From: Phenylobacterium sp.
GTDB taxonomy: Bacteria > Pseudomonadota > Alphaproteobacteria > Caulobacterales > Caulobacteraceae
Assembly (NCBI RefSeq): GCF_030698145.1
Contig: NZ_JAUYNW010000070.1
Coordinates: 1-64,000 of the forward strand
Direction of reading: 5' to 3'
DNA length: 64,000 nucleotides
Below, piece by piece: positions 1-8,161 of this stretch. Positions within the stretch are counted from its first letter, which is position 1. Each line of letters begins with the position of its first letter. Under the pieces are notes generated by a model, which was not told the DNA's origin, did not search any database, and saw only the letters and a program-made list of their open reading frames with translations. The position numbers were made by a program, and so were the translations under genes.

Positions 1-65
1 CGACCGCCCGGCACGAACGGCTCGATCCGCGCCCACTGATCGTCCCGAAGAACCTCGCCTTCCAA
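1..65 (-). CDS. IS5-type transposase, N-terminal fragment cut by window edge
   Basis: Reading leftwards from a TTG at 65, the frame gives LEGEVLRDDQWARIEPFVPGG. The DDQWxRIEPxxPG block resembles the usual N-terminus of IS5-family DDE transposases. A GGAGGG ribosome site lies 4 bases before the TTG; a GTG at 68 and a TTG at 77 are alternatives in the same frame. The rest of the gene lies outside the window, so whether the element is intact is unknown. The family call rests on about 20 residues and is tentative. Confidence 0.5.
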   Translation of the reverse strand, partial: MEGEVLRDDQWARIEPFVPGG

Positions 66-127
66 CACACCCTCCAAAGAGAAGCGTTGAATCAGAACAG
101 CGCCAGTCAGGGAATCCTAAATCGTCA
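66..127. mobile_element. Probable terminal part of the IS element, outside its transposase
   Basis: The stretch between the transposase start and the receptor terminator has no gene. It should contain the terminal inverted repeat of the insertion sequence, but the other end is not in view. The exact boundary and any target duplication therefore cannot be read. Extent is inferred only from the position of the transposase start. Confidence 0.3.
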
Positions 128-140
128 CTACCGCCTAGAC

Positions 141-174
141 CCAAAACAAAGCCGCCGGCGCGAACGCCGGCGGC
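141..174 (-). terminator. Rho-independent terminator of the first TonB-dependent receptor
   Basis: A perfect 10-bp stem (151-160 with 165-174) closes a four-base loop that reads TTCG on the minus strand. It is followed on that strand by the T-rich run TTTGTTTT. It lies about 50 bases after the receptor stop codon. A GC stem plus T-tract is the classical intrinsic terminator layout. Confidence 0.85.
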
Positions 175-226
175 TCCGTTGCTTTCCTTTCAGGCCGCCC
201 GCCAAAGCCGGCGGCCCATCTGGATC

Positions 227-3200
227 TTAGAAGCGAGCGGTCAGGCCCACCTGATAGTAGCGGCCGAGCACGTCGTAGGTCCCCAGGCCGGTGGTGCCGA
301 ACGGCGCCTCGACATCGGCCACGTTGCGGACGATGAAGCGCGCCGTCATGTTGTCGAGACCCATGCCCCAGTTCTCCACCAGGCTGTCCAGCTTGTAGGA
401 GAAGGCCAGGTCGTGGACCATGTAGGAGTCCACCTTCAGCGGCAGGCGGGTCTCCAGGGTGAAGTCGTTGTTGAACTCCGACTGGCCGATGTAGTTGACC
501 GTCCAGATCACCGAGAACGGGTCGCGCTTGTAGGTCGACTCTAGGTTCCACTGCAGGTCGGAGTTGCCGATCTCGTTTTTGTCGTCGTTGAGATCGAAGC
601 CCAGGCCGGTGACCGAGGTCTCCTGCTTGTTCACGTGGAACAGGTCAAGGCTGAACCCCAGGCTGCCGGGATTGCCGCCCAGCCAGTCGCGCATGTCCGA
701 CAGGTCGCCCAGGTCGACGCGGTAGTCGAGGCCCAGGGTGAAGCCCTGGAAGTTGGTGTAGCCGGCGTTGACGAAGCCGGTCTGCGGACCGATCGAGGTG
801 ACGCCGGCGCCGTTGGACTCGCCGTTGGTCAGGATCTGGCCGGGACGGGCCGCCGCCGCAGTGCCGCGCAGGAAGCGGTTGCAGGTGTCGACCGGCGGGG
901 TCGGGGAGTCGTAGCAGACCTGCAGAATGGCCCCCAGGTTGAAGTTCCCGATGGCATTGGTCAGGTCGATATTGACCCAGTCGAACGACACCGCGAGACC
1001 CGGGGCGAACGACGGCTGATAGACGAAGCCGGCCGACCATTGCTCGGCGATTTCGTTGACCAGGTTCGGGTTGCCCGAGGTCGCGCCCTGCGCCGTCGCC
1101 ACCTGAATCTGCGAGGTCAGCGAGAAGGTCGCCGGCAGGCCGAGCGCCGTGAAGGCCGCGCGGCAATTGGCTGTTCGGTTGGCGGGGCTAGGACCGCTGG
1201 CGATGTTGCGGAAGTCACAGGGGTCGACGGCGGCGGACACGAAGGACGTAGCGGTCGGCAGATTCACCTCGGTGATCGCCGGAGCGCGGAACGAGCGGCT
1301 CTTCTGGGCGCGGAGCATCAGGTCCGCGACCGGCTTCCAGCGGAGGCCATAGGTCCAGGCCTTGTCCTTGCCCGCCTGGCTATGGTCGATCTTGCGATAA
1401 GAGCCTTCGACCTCCAGGCTGTTGAAGAAGGGCAGGGTGAAGTCGCCGCCGAAGATCGGCACCAGCAGCTCGGCGGCAAGTTCTTTGGTGTCGAACTCGC
1501 CCTGGAGCGCCGTGATCGCGGCCGAACGGCCGATACCGAGGCGCTGGGGATTGTTCGGCGAGAAGTCCGACTCTTCCTTGCGGTACTCGAAGCCGACGGA
1601 GCCCTTGACTGGACCCGCCGGCAAGTCGAACAGGGCGCCGTTCAGATTGCCTTCGTAGACAGTCTGGACGAGCTCGAAGTCGCTCTGGAACTGGACCTGG
1701 ATATAGGCCAGGGCCGCGGCGCTGGGCGAACCGAAGCCGAACATGTTCAGCGGTGCGCAGCCGGCCGCGCGGGCGGTGGCGTCACGGCAGACGACGGCAC
1801 CGCTGGCGTCACGCACCGCATCGATGGCCTGGACGAACCGGGACTGGTCGATGTTGGGGCTCTTGAAGTTGCCCTGGGAGCGGCCGCGGTTGGCCGAGAT
1901 GTTCCACGCATAGTCGCGGCCCATCAGGTCGAACTCGCCTTCCAGGTTCACGACGACGCGCAGGGTGTCGCCTTCGGCCGTGGTCTTGTTGGTGCCGATG
2001 TCGGTGGATGCGCGCGACAGGAAGAAGACGCCGTCGCCGGGGCTGGCCGCATCGGGGGTCAGGGCCGTCGGCTGCGCCAGCAGGGTCGCGCGGGTCGCCG
2101 CCGAGAGGAACGGGTTGGCGGTCGAAAAGCGCAGGGCCGCCGAGTTCCCGCCGAACAGCGGCGCGTTGTAGATCGGCTGGTTGAACGGTTCGACAGAGTC
2201 CAGGGTCGAGTAGAACAGCTCGCCGGTCACCCGCACCTTGTCGGTGAAGTCGTACTTGGCGAAGCCGGTGAAGACATGGCGCTCGACGGGCGACTGCAGC
2301 GCGGCCAGCTCAGCCAGGTTCAGGCCGTCGCCGCCCGAGGCGACCGAGGCCTGGTAGAAGGTGCCGGTCTTGAACGGGATGAGCGTGCCGCCCGGGCCGA
2401 ACTGCGCGGCGATGCGCTGACCGGGATTGGCGGGATCGGGCATGGTCAGGATGCCCGAGAGGGCCGCGCCGCCGGCGCGGGACGGCAGGCCGCCGAGGGT
2501 GACCTCGGGGATCCGGCGGTTGAAGATGAGGATCGAGCCGGGGATGCCGTCGCTGCCGCTGGTGTTCTGCGGATTGGCGGCAAAGGCGATCTGGCGGGAC
2601 GTCACGTCCCGGTCGGTGAAGGCCAGCTGGCTGGTCTTATCGTACTCGTAGCTGCCCGACAGGTTCAGCCTGTTGTCGAGGAAGTTGCGGCCGGCGGTGA
2701 TGCGGGCGCGGTAGCCCTCGGCGTCGCCCTTGTCGGAGATGCCGTACCGGCCGTCGATCTCGACGCCGTCATATTCGCGCTTGGTGATGATGTTGATGAC
2801 GCCGGCGATGGCGTCCGAGCCGTAGACCGCGCCGCCGCTCGCCTGGATCGTCTCGATCCGTTCGACGAGGCCGGTGGGGATGGCGTTCAGGTCGACCTGA
2901 CCGCCGGCGGGAGCGCCGCTGAAGATCGAGCCGGCGTTGCCGCCGACGAACCGGCGGCCGTTGACCAGGGTCAGGGTCCGGTTTGTGCCGAGGTTGAAGA
3001 TGTTGATGAAGTTTCGGCCGGTGCCGAACGAGCCCTGGTCGCCGATCGGGTTGATCGGAATGCCCGACGACGGCAGTTCGTTGAGCGCATCGGCGACGTT
3101 GGTGAACCCGCGCTCGTCGATGGTCTCGGTGGTGATGATCTGGATCGGCTGAACCGAGGTCAGGTCGCTGCGTCGGATGCGCGAACCGGTGACGACGATT

Positions 3201-3331
3201 TCGTCGACGTCGACGGCCGCCTTGGGAGCGGGCTGGGTTTGGGCGAAGGCGGAGTTCGGCAAGGCCACGCAGGCCACCGCGGCGGAACCGAGCAGAGCGG
3301 TTCGGAGCAGGTTTTTCATCACAATCTTCAT
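227..3331 (-). CDS. TonB-dependent outer-membrane receptor (large, GSRIRR-type)
   Basis: Predicted 1034-residue outer-membrane receptor that would import a substrate using TonB energy. A signal peptide ends near ALPNSAFAQ (about residue 31). A TonB-box/plug start VDEIVVTGSRIRR follows, then a plug with VYGSDAIAGVINIITK, then a long beta-barrel ending in aromatic YYQVGLTARF. The start is taken at the ATG at 3331 because a GGGGGG ribosome-site-like run lies just upstream; an ATG at 3319 is the alternative. The longer open frame upstream has no signal-peptide character. The substrate is not visible. Such receptors are expanded in Caulobacterales and often serve oligopeptides, sugars or other polymers rather than iron. 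It is a paralogue of the next receptor. Confidence 0.93.
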   Translation of the reverse strand: MKIVMKNLLRTALLGSAAVACVALPNSAFAQTQPAPKAAVDVDEIVVTGSRIRRSDLTSVQPIQIITTETIDERGFTNVADALNELPSSGIPINPIGDQGSFGTGRNFINIFNLGTNRTLTLVNGRRFVGGNAGSIFSGAPAGGQVDLNAIPTGLVERIETIQASGGAVYGSDAIAGVINIITKREYDGVEIDGRYGISDKGDAEGYRARITAGRNFLDNRLNLSGSYEYDKTSQLAFTDRDVTSRQIAFAANPQNTSGSDGIPGSILIFNRRIPEVTLGGLPSRAGGAALSGILTMPDPANPGQRIAAQFGPGGTLIPFKTGTFYQASVASGGDGLNLAELAALQSPVERHVFTGFAKYDFTDKVRVTGELFYSTLDSVEPFNQPIYNAPLFGGNSAALRFSTANPFLSAATRATLLAQPTALTPDAASPGDGVFFLSRASTDIGTNKTTAEGDTLRVVVNLEGEFDLMGRDYAWNISANRGRSQGNFKSPNIDQSRFVQAIDAVRDASGAVVCRDATARAAGCAPLNMFGFGSPSAAALAYIQVQFQSDFELVQTVYEGNLNGALFDLPAGPVKGSVGFEYRKEESDFSPNNPQRLGIGRSAAITALQGEFDTKELAAELLVPIFGGDFTLPFFNSLEVEGSYRKIDHSQAGKDKAWTYGLRWKPVADLMLRAQKSRSFRAPAITEVNLPTATSFVSAAVDPCDFRNIASGPSPANRTANCRAAFTALGLPATFSLTSQIQVATAQGATSGNPNLVNEIAEQWSAGFVYQPSFAPGLAVSFDWVNIDLTNAIGNFNLGAILQVCYDSPTPPVDTCNRFLRGTAAAARPGQILTNGESNGAGVTSIGPQTGFVNAGYTNFQGFTLGLDYRVDLGDLSDMRDWLGGNPGSLGFSLDLFHVNKQETSVTGLGFDLNDDKNEIGNSDLQWNLESTYKRDPFSVIWTVNYIGQSEFNNDFTLETRLPLKVDSYMVHDLAFSYKLDSLVENWGMGLDNMTARFIVRNVADVEAPFGTTGLGTYDVLGRYYQVGLTARF

Positions 3332-3706
3332 CTGGCCCCCCGGCCTTAAGCTTGAACGTGAGGTCGCCGGATGGGTGCTCCGACGCCGCGATTCGTTCGC
3401 CGGACGACACGTCCAAACTGTTCTCATCGACGCTCTAAGCGAGGATGGTCATGGAGCATGTCGTTACGGCGGTCGCGAACGCTGTCACGCTGGTGTTACC
3501 TCCGCAAATAGAAAGTGACACTGATGTATTCAGCGGCGCACGGTCCTTGCACAAACCGCGGTGACTGCGGCGTTGCGGTCACACACGAGCGACCTAGGCG
3601 GCTATTCCATGCCCGCGCAGCGGCCGACCCGAGCATGAGAAGACCCGCCGGCGTGGAGCGCCGACGGGTCTCAAGGCTCAGGGATTCGCGCCGCAGCGGC
3701 GAAAGC
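3332..3706. other. 375-bp intergenic region between the two receptor genes
   Basis: Contains the hairpin after the upstream receptor (3641-3671) and the leader and promoter of the downstream receptor. The leader carries GGCCGGGGGGCC directly before the start codon. I see no small gene and no recognised riboswitch. The region 3490-3540 is less GC-rich and would be the natural place for a promoter, but no convincing -35/-10 pair can be assigned. Confidence 0.6.
3641..3671 (-). terminator. Hairpin after second receptor, terminator-like
   Basis: AGACCCGCCGGCG and CGCCGACGGGTCT pair over 13 bp with one G:T wobble around a short loop. It sits about 36 bases after the receptor stop. No T-run follows on the minus strand, so it may act as a weak or Rho-assisted terminator, or protect the mRNA 3' end. 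Confidence 0.5.
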
Positions 3707-6655
3707 CTAGTAACGCAGGGTAGCGCCGACGAAGAAGAAGCGGCCCCTGTTGTCGTACATCGACGACCCTGTCCCGGTGCCGGTGAACACCTCCGGGAGC
3801 TCGGGCGGATGTTCGTCGGTGAGGTTCTGGATCCCCGCGCGGACATCCAGCTGGTCGTTGACCTTGGCCCTGATCCGCAGGTCGTGGATGAAGTAGTCGC
3901 CGGTGTAGTAGGGCGACAATGCGGTAGGCGCGAAGGCGGTGGTGGAGGCCAGCGAGCCAATGAACCGGGTGGTCCAGTTGACGCCGATGTCGCCGCGGGT
4001 CCACTGCGCCGTAGCCGACGCCCGCCATTCGGGCGCCGTGCTGCTGGTGATGGTGTTGGCGAGTTGGGTATAGGCCTGCCCCGGCAGGCCCTGCAGGGCG
4101 AACCGGTACATCCAGGTGGCGTCCAGCCGCACGGCCAGGCGGCCCCAGTCCTTCTGCAGCCACTCCTCGAAGTCCACGCCGTACTGCACCGAGGCGTCGT
4201 AGCCCTCGATCTTCATGCTGGCCACGTTCTGGGCGGTGAGCGTCACAAGTGTGACCCCGCCGGGCACGCCGGCCTGGGCGCCGGTCGGGTCACGGGTGAT
4301 CAGCCGGCACAGGGGGTTTGAAGCGTATGGCGTCGCCGACTGGTAGCAGAGGTCCTGCAGCAGCGTGTTCACGGGTACGTTGCCGACCATTTCGGTCAGA
4401 TTGTACTTGAAGTAGTCCAGCGAGAACTTGAGGTCCGGGATCCAGCGCGGCTGGATCACGACACCGAGGTTATAGGTGTTGGCGGTTTCCGGGCCGAGGT
4501 CCGGGTTGCCGCCCTGGCGCAGCTGCAGCGACGAACGGCCGGGCCCGAAGTTCGAGACGAAGGTCAGGGGATTGTAGCCGGAGATCGCCGCCGAACAGGT
4601 GGCCAGGCGCAGGGCCTTGTTGGCCGCGCTGGCCGTGGCGTAGCTGTCCCTGTCGCAGGGGTCGACCGCCGCGATGGTGAAGTTCTGCGACTGCGGCGCG
4701 AAGAGTTCGACGATGTTGGGCGCACGCACGGCCGTGCCCTGGGAGGCGCGGAAACGGATGTCCTCGATCGGCGCCCATTCCAGGCGGGCCTGATACTGGT
4801 CGGTCTTGCCGATGGTCGAATAGTCGGCCAGGCGGCCGGCGACCTCGAAGGTCAGCTCCTTGGCGAACGGCAGGTCGCGCAGCAACGGGACGCGCAGTTC
4901 GGCATAGCCCTCCCAGGTGTCGTACTCGCCGCCCCGTGCGCCGATCGCGTTGAAGAACAGTTCACCCGAGGCGCCGGCCGCATCCTGGAAGAACTGGCTC
5001 TCCTCCTTGCGATATTCCGCGCCCATGGCGAACCCGATCGGACCGGCCGGGAGCTCGAAGAGGTCGGTGGCGACATTGCCCGAGACCACGGTCTGCTTGA
5101 CCTCCTGGTCGGAGGTCGACTGGGCGTTGGCCCAGGCCACGGCCTGCTGGTTCGGGCCATTGACCAGGTCCCAGGGCACGCAGCCGGCGGCGCGGGCGGC
5201 GACATCGCGGCAGACCGGCGCGCCGCCCACCAGGATGACGTCGGTGGCGTGCTGGACGCGCAGGATCCGCGGCACGTTGAACGACGTGGTCGAGCCGCTG
5301 GTCTTACCGAGCTGGGCGTACCAGTCCCAGTTGACCTCGCGTCCGAGGGCCTCGAAGTCGCCTTCCATGCCGACCACGAAGCGGACGGTCTCGCGCTCGG
5401 TCTTGACGTCCCGGCCGCCGAACTCCAGCCAGAACTTGCCCACCTGCGCGCTCGAGGTCGCGGTGAAGGTCTTGCCCGCGGCGAGCCACTCGGTCCGCAA
5501 GGCCGCGGCGGTGGCGCCGGCGCCGTTCAGGTAGGCGTTGTCGCCCTTCAGGGTAACCGGCATCAGGCCGCCGCCCACGGCGCTGGAGAACGCCGGCTGG
5601 AACATGCCGTAGCCGTCGACCTTGGAACGGGTGAGGTCGACGAAGGCCTTCACATTGGCGGTCAGCTCATAGTCGGCGTAGCCGCGCACGGTCCCGCGCT
5701 GCGACTTGGCCTGCAGGGTGTTGAAGACCTGGCTGTAGATCAGAGCCTCGTCCTGGCAGGTCGGCTGAACGGTGGGCGTGGCGCAGGCCGCGCTCAGACG
5801 GACCACGTTCGACGGATTGCGAGCATCGAGCGTCACGGCGCGCGCCGCGCCGAGCTGGAAGGTCGCGAACGGCGAGGAGTTCGACCTGGACTGCGGGATC
5901 ACGGTCTGGGGGTTGAGCAGATTGTTGCGGCGGATGCCGGGATAGGCCCAGTCGCGGTCCTTCTGCATCACCGGCTCTTCGCGCGAGACCTCGCCGCCGA
6001 CCAGGATGTTCAGCCGGTCGTCCAGCAACTTCGCGCCGTACAGGCTGGAGACGCGGAAGCTCTCGCCGTCGCCTTCCTGTGAGACGCCCATCTGGCCCTC
6101 GATCTGAAAGCCTTCGAACTCCTTCTTCATGATCAGGTTGACCACGCCGGCGATGGCTTCGGAGCCGTAGACCGCCGAAGCGCCGCCCGCGACGGTCTCG
6201 ATGCGCTCGACCATCATGGCCGGGATCAGGTTGAGGTCTACGGCGGGCGAGGAGGCGTCGGAGAAGACGATCCGGCGGCCGTCGGCCAGCACCAGCGTGC
6301 GGCTGGGCCCGATGCCGCGGATGTCGGCGCGGGCCTGTCCGGCCAGGAACAGGGTGCCCGAGGTGTTCTGGGCGTTGCTGGCGGCGTTGATGATCGGCGC
6401 GTCCATCAGCATGTCGCCGATCGAAAGGTTGCCCGACTCCACGATCTGCTCGGCGCTGATCACCGACACGGGCACCGGGGCGTTGAAGGTGTCGCGGCGG
6501 ATGCGCGACCCGGTGATCACGACCTCGTCGACCTCGGCGGCGGCTCCCATGCCCGCGTCAGTCGCCTGGGCGAGGGCGAAATTCGGCAGGGCCATGGCGG
6601 CCACCGCGCCGGAGCCGAGCAGTACGGCGCGAAGTGCGTTTCTCATCATTCTCAT
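3707..6655 (-). CDS. TonB-dependent outer-membrane receptor (large, GSRIRR-type), paralogue
   Basis: Predicted 982-residue outer-membrane receptor. The signal peptide is MRMMRNALRAVLLGSGAVAA and its cleavage follows ALPNFALAQ. The plug opens with VDEVVITGSRIRR and includes VYGSEAIAGVVNLIMKK; the protein ends with aromatic FFVGATLRY. The signal peptide, plug and the AAVDPCD segment in the barrel show common descent with the receptor downstream. The start is one of three close ATGs (6655, 6649, 6646). The 6655 start sits behind the same GGCCGGGGGGCC leader as the other receptor. The frame extends further upstream but encodes only arginine-rich, unlikely sequence. Substrate unknown; an oligopeptide or polymer fragment is a guess from genomic company. 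Confidence 0.93.
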   Translation of the reverse strand: MRMMRNALRAVLLGSGAVAAMALPNFALAQATDAGMGAAAEVDEVVITGSRIRRDTFNAPVPVSVISAEQIVESGNLSIGDMLMDAPIINAASNAQNTSGTLFLAGQARADIRGIGPSRTLVLADGRRIVFSDASSPAVDLNLIPAMMVERIETVAGGASAVYGSEAIAGVVNLIMKKEFEGFQIEGQMGVSQEGDGESFRVSSLYGAKLLDDRLNILVGGEVSREEPVMQKDRDWAYPGIRRNNLLNPQTVIPQSRSNSSPFATFQLGAARAVTLDARNPSNVVRLSAACATPTVQPTCQDEALIYSQVFNTLQAKSQRGTVRGYADYELTANVKAFVDLTRSKVDGYGMFQPAFSSAVGGGLMPVTLKGDNAYLNGAGATAAALRTEWLAAGKTFTATSSAQVGKFWLEFGGRDVKTERETVRFVVGMEGDFEALGREVNWDWYAQLGKTSGSTTSFNVPRILRVQHATDVILVGGAPVCRDVAARAAGCVPWDLVNGPNQQAVAWANAQSTSDQEVKQTVVSGNVATDLFELPAGPIGFAMGAEYRKEESQFFQDAAGASGELFFNAIGARGGEYDTWEGYAELRVPLLRDLPFAKELTFEVAGRLADYSTIGKTDQYQARLEWAPIEDIRFRASQGTAVRAPNIVELFAPQSQNFTIAAVDPCDRDSYATASAANKALRLATCSAAISGYNPLTFVSNFGPGRSSLQLRQGGNPDLGPETANTYNLGVVIQPRWIPDLKFSLDYFKYNLTEMVGNVPVNTLLQDLCYQSATPYASNPLCRLITRDPTGAQAGVPGGVTLVTLTAQNVASMKIEGYDASVQYGVDFEEWLQKDWGRLAVRLDATWMYRFALQGLPGQAYTQLANTITSSTAPEWRASATAQWTRGDIGVNWTTRFIGSLASTTAFAPTALSPYYTGDYFIHDLRIRAKVNDQLDVRAGIQNLTDEHPPELPEVFTGTGTGSSMYDNRGRFFFVGATLRY

Positions 6656-7020
6656 CAATCTGGGCCCCCCGGCCGCTACGGGATCGAGACGCGGCGCCGG
6701 TCGGGTTTCCCGACGCCATTTCGGTCGCGCTCCGCCGCAGCGCGCCGCCCGCCGAGGGACCGCGCCGCGCGTCCCGCGACCCCGACCCACTGTCACGCGG
6801 TTAAAAACCCGGCAAATTCAATTTCGAGAAAATCCTGCAATTTGTGCAAGTAAATTGCTATATAAGGTCAGCATTAGGCATATATATCACTCAAGTAACT
6901 CATGAGAGACAAATTTTGCCTATCTGCATGTTTTTGAGGCGCTGCATTTGGCCCGCGCGGAGGCGCCTCGCGGCCGACCCGTAGCCGCGCAGTTTCAGCC
7001 TCGGTCTGGGAAGGCTTGGC
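6656..7020. other. Intergenic region with AT-rich promoter zone
   Basis: Covers the 5' region of the second receptor and the 3' end of the threonine aldolase gene. Bases 6800-6920 are strikingly AT-rich against a GC-rich background and contain TATATA-type runs, consistent with the receptor promoter. A short inverted repeat (6837-6858) lies in it. No gene is seen. A good -35/-10 pair cannot be assigned with confidence. Confidence 0.6.
6837..6858. promoter_or_regulatory. Inverted repeat upstream of receptor, possible operator
   Basis: GCAATTT and AAATTGC form perfect 7-bp arms separated by 8 bases. The repeat lies about 180 bases before the receptor start, inside the AT-rich zone. Position and symmetry suit a dimeric regulator, but no known consensus is matched. 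Confidence 0.35.
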
Positions 7021-8028
7021 CTAGGTCAGGGCCGTCAACGCGGCGCCGATCTCGTCGACGGCCTCGGGAGTCGTCGCCCAGGAGCACATGAAGCGGACCG
7101 AGCCGTCGAGGAACCGGTAGACGAACCAGCCGGCCTCATGAAGGCGCTTCAGGGCCGCTTCGTCCATCTCCACGAAGACGGCGTTGGCCTCCACCGGATG
7201 GCGCAGGACGAAGGGCATGAGGCCGGCCAGTCGCCTGGCCATGGCGTTGGCGTGCGCCGCCCGATCGACGAAGGCGCCGGTCTCCAGCATGCCGATGAAC
7301 GGCGCTGCGTAGAACCGTCCCTTGGAGGGCAACTGACCGGCCTGCTTCAGCCGCGCGTCGAAACGATGGGCGAGCTTGCGGTCGAAAATGACCACCGCCT
7401 CCGAGGGGGTCATGCCCGCCTTGGTCCCGCCGACCACCAGGATGTCGACGCCGAGGGCCTTGATCTGCTTCAAGTCGAAGCCGGCCGCCGCGGCGTTGGC
7501 CAGGCGCGCGCCGTCCAGATGGACGCCCAGACCCTTGGCCTTGGCCGCACCGACCAGGTTGGCCAGGGCGTCGTGGGCATAGACCGTGCCGTACTCCGTG
7601 GCGTTGGTGACCGACAGGGCGGCCGGCGACTGGCGATGAGCGACGTCGGGCTCGGCCAGCGCGCCGGCGAGGGCGGCGGGATCGATCCGCCCGGAGAGGC
7701 CGGGCAGGCTGATAAGGCCCAGGCCCTGGCCGAAGAAGCCGGGCGCCCCCGTCTCGTCGGTGCAGACATGGGCGTGCTCGTGGGCGAGCACCGCTTCGAA
7801 CGGACGGCAGAGCGCCGCCAGGGCAAGGGCGTTGGCCGCCGTCCCGGAGGCCACGAACCGCACCTCGGCGTCTGCGTCGAGCAGCTTGCGCACGGCGTCG
7901 GCCGCCCGGGAGCTGACAAGATCGGCTCCGTAGCCGGGGGTGAACCCGGAATTGGCGGCGGTCAGCGCCGCCATCGCCTCGGGGGCGGCGGGCGCGGTGT
8001 TGTCGGAGGCGAAGTCGTAGCGAGCCAT
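7021..8028 (-). CDS. ltaE: Low-specificity L-threonine aldolase family enzyme
   Basis: 335-residue cytosolic PLP enzyme of the beta-eliminating lyase/threonine aldolase family, predicted to cleave L-threonine or allo-threonine to glycine and acetaldehyde. Visible marks are DFASDNT at the N-terminus, VASGTAANALAL (about 59-70), HLDGARLANA (170-179) and VVGGTKAGM, where K203 should bind PLP. Length is normal for the family. It is divergent from the histidine kinase gene and has no operon partner. Some members act mainly on phenylserine or other beta-hydroxy amino acids, so exact specificity is open. Confidence 0.88.
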   Translation of the reverse strand: MARYDFASDNTAPAAPEAMAALTAANSGFTPGYGADLVSSRAADAVRKLLDADAEVRFVASGTAANALALAALCRPFEAVLAHEHAHVCTDETGAPGFFGQGLGLISLPGLSGRIDPAALAGALAEPDVAHRQSPAALSVTNATEYGTVYAHDALANLVGAAKAKGLGVHLDGARLANAAAAGFDLKQIKALGVDILVVGGTKAGMTPSEAVVIFDRKLAHRFDARLKQAGQLPSKGRFYAAPFIGMLETGAFVDRAAHANAMARRLAGLMPFVLRHPVEANAVFVEMDEAALKRLHEAGWFVYRFLDGSVRFMCSWATTPEAVDEIGAALTALT

Positions 8029-8161
8029 CAGACCAGGGTTCTAACGGCCTCGACCGCAAGGTGGGAACCGGTTTCGCGCGGCCATGGCGGCGTTCGCCAA
8101 ACGGCGGAGAATTTCTGCTTTCTTCACGGGACTTGCGGCATCGTCCGCGAGGGAGCGCTGG

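Noticed and set aside
635-3349. A 904-residue plus-strand frame opposite the first receptor
   Set aside because: It is the shadow of the receptor gene: valine/glycine/arginine-rich and with no domain, while the minus-strand product has a signal peptide, plug and barrel.
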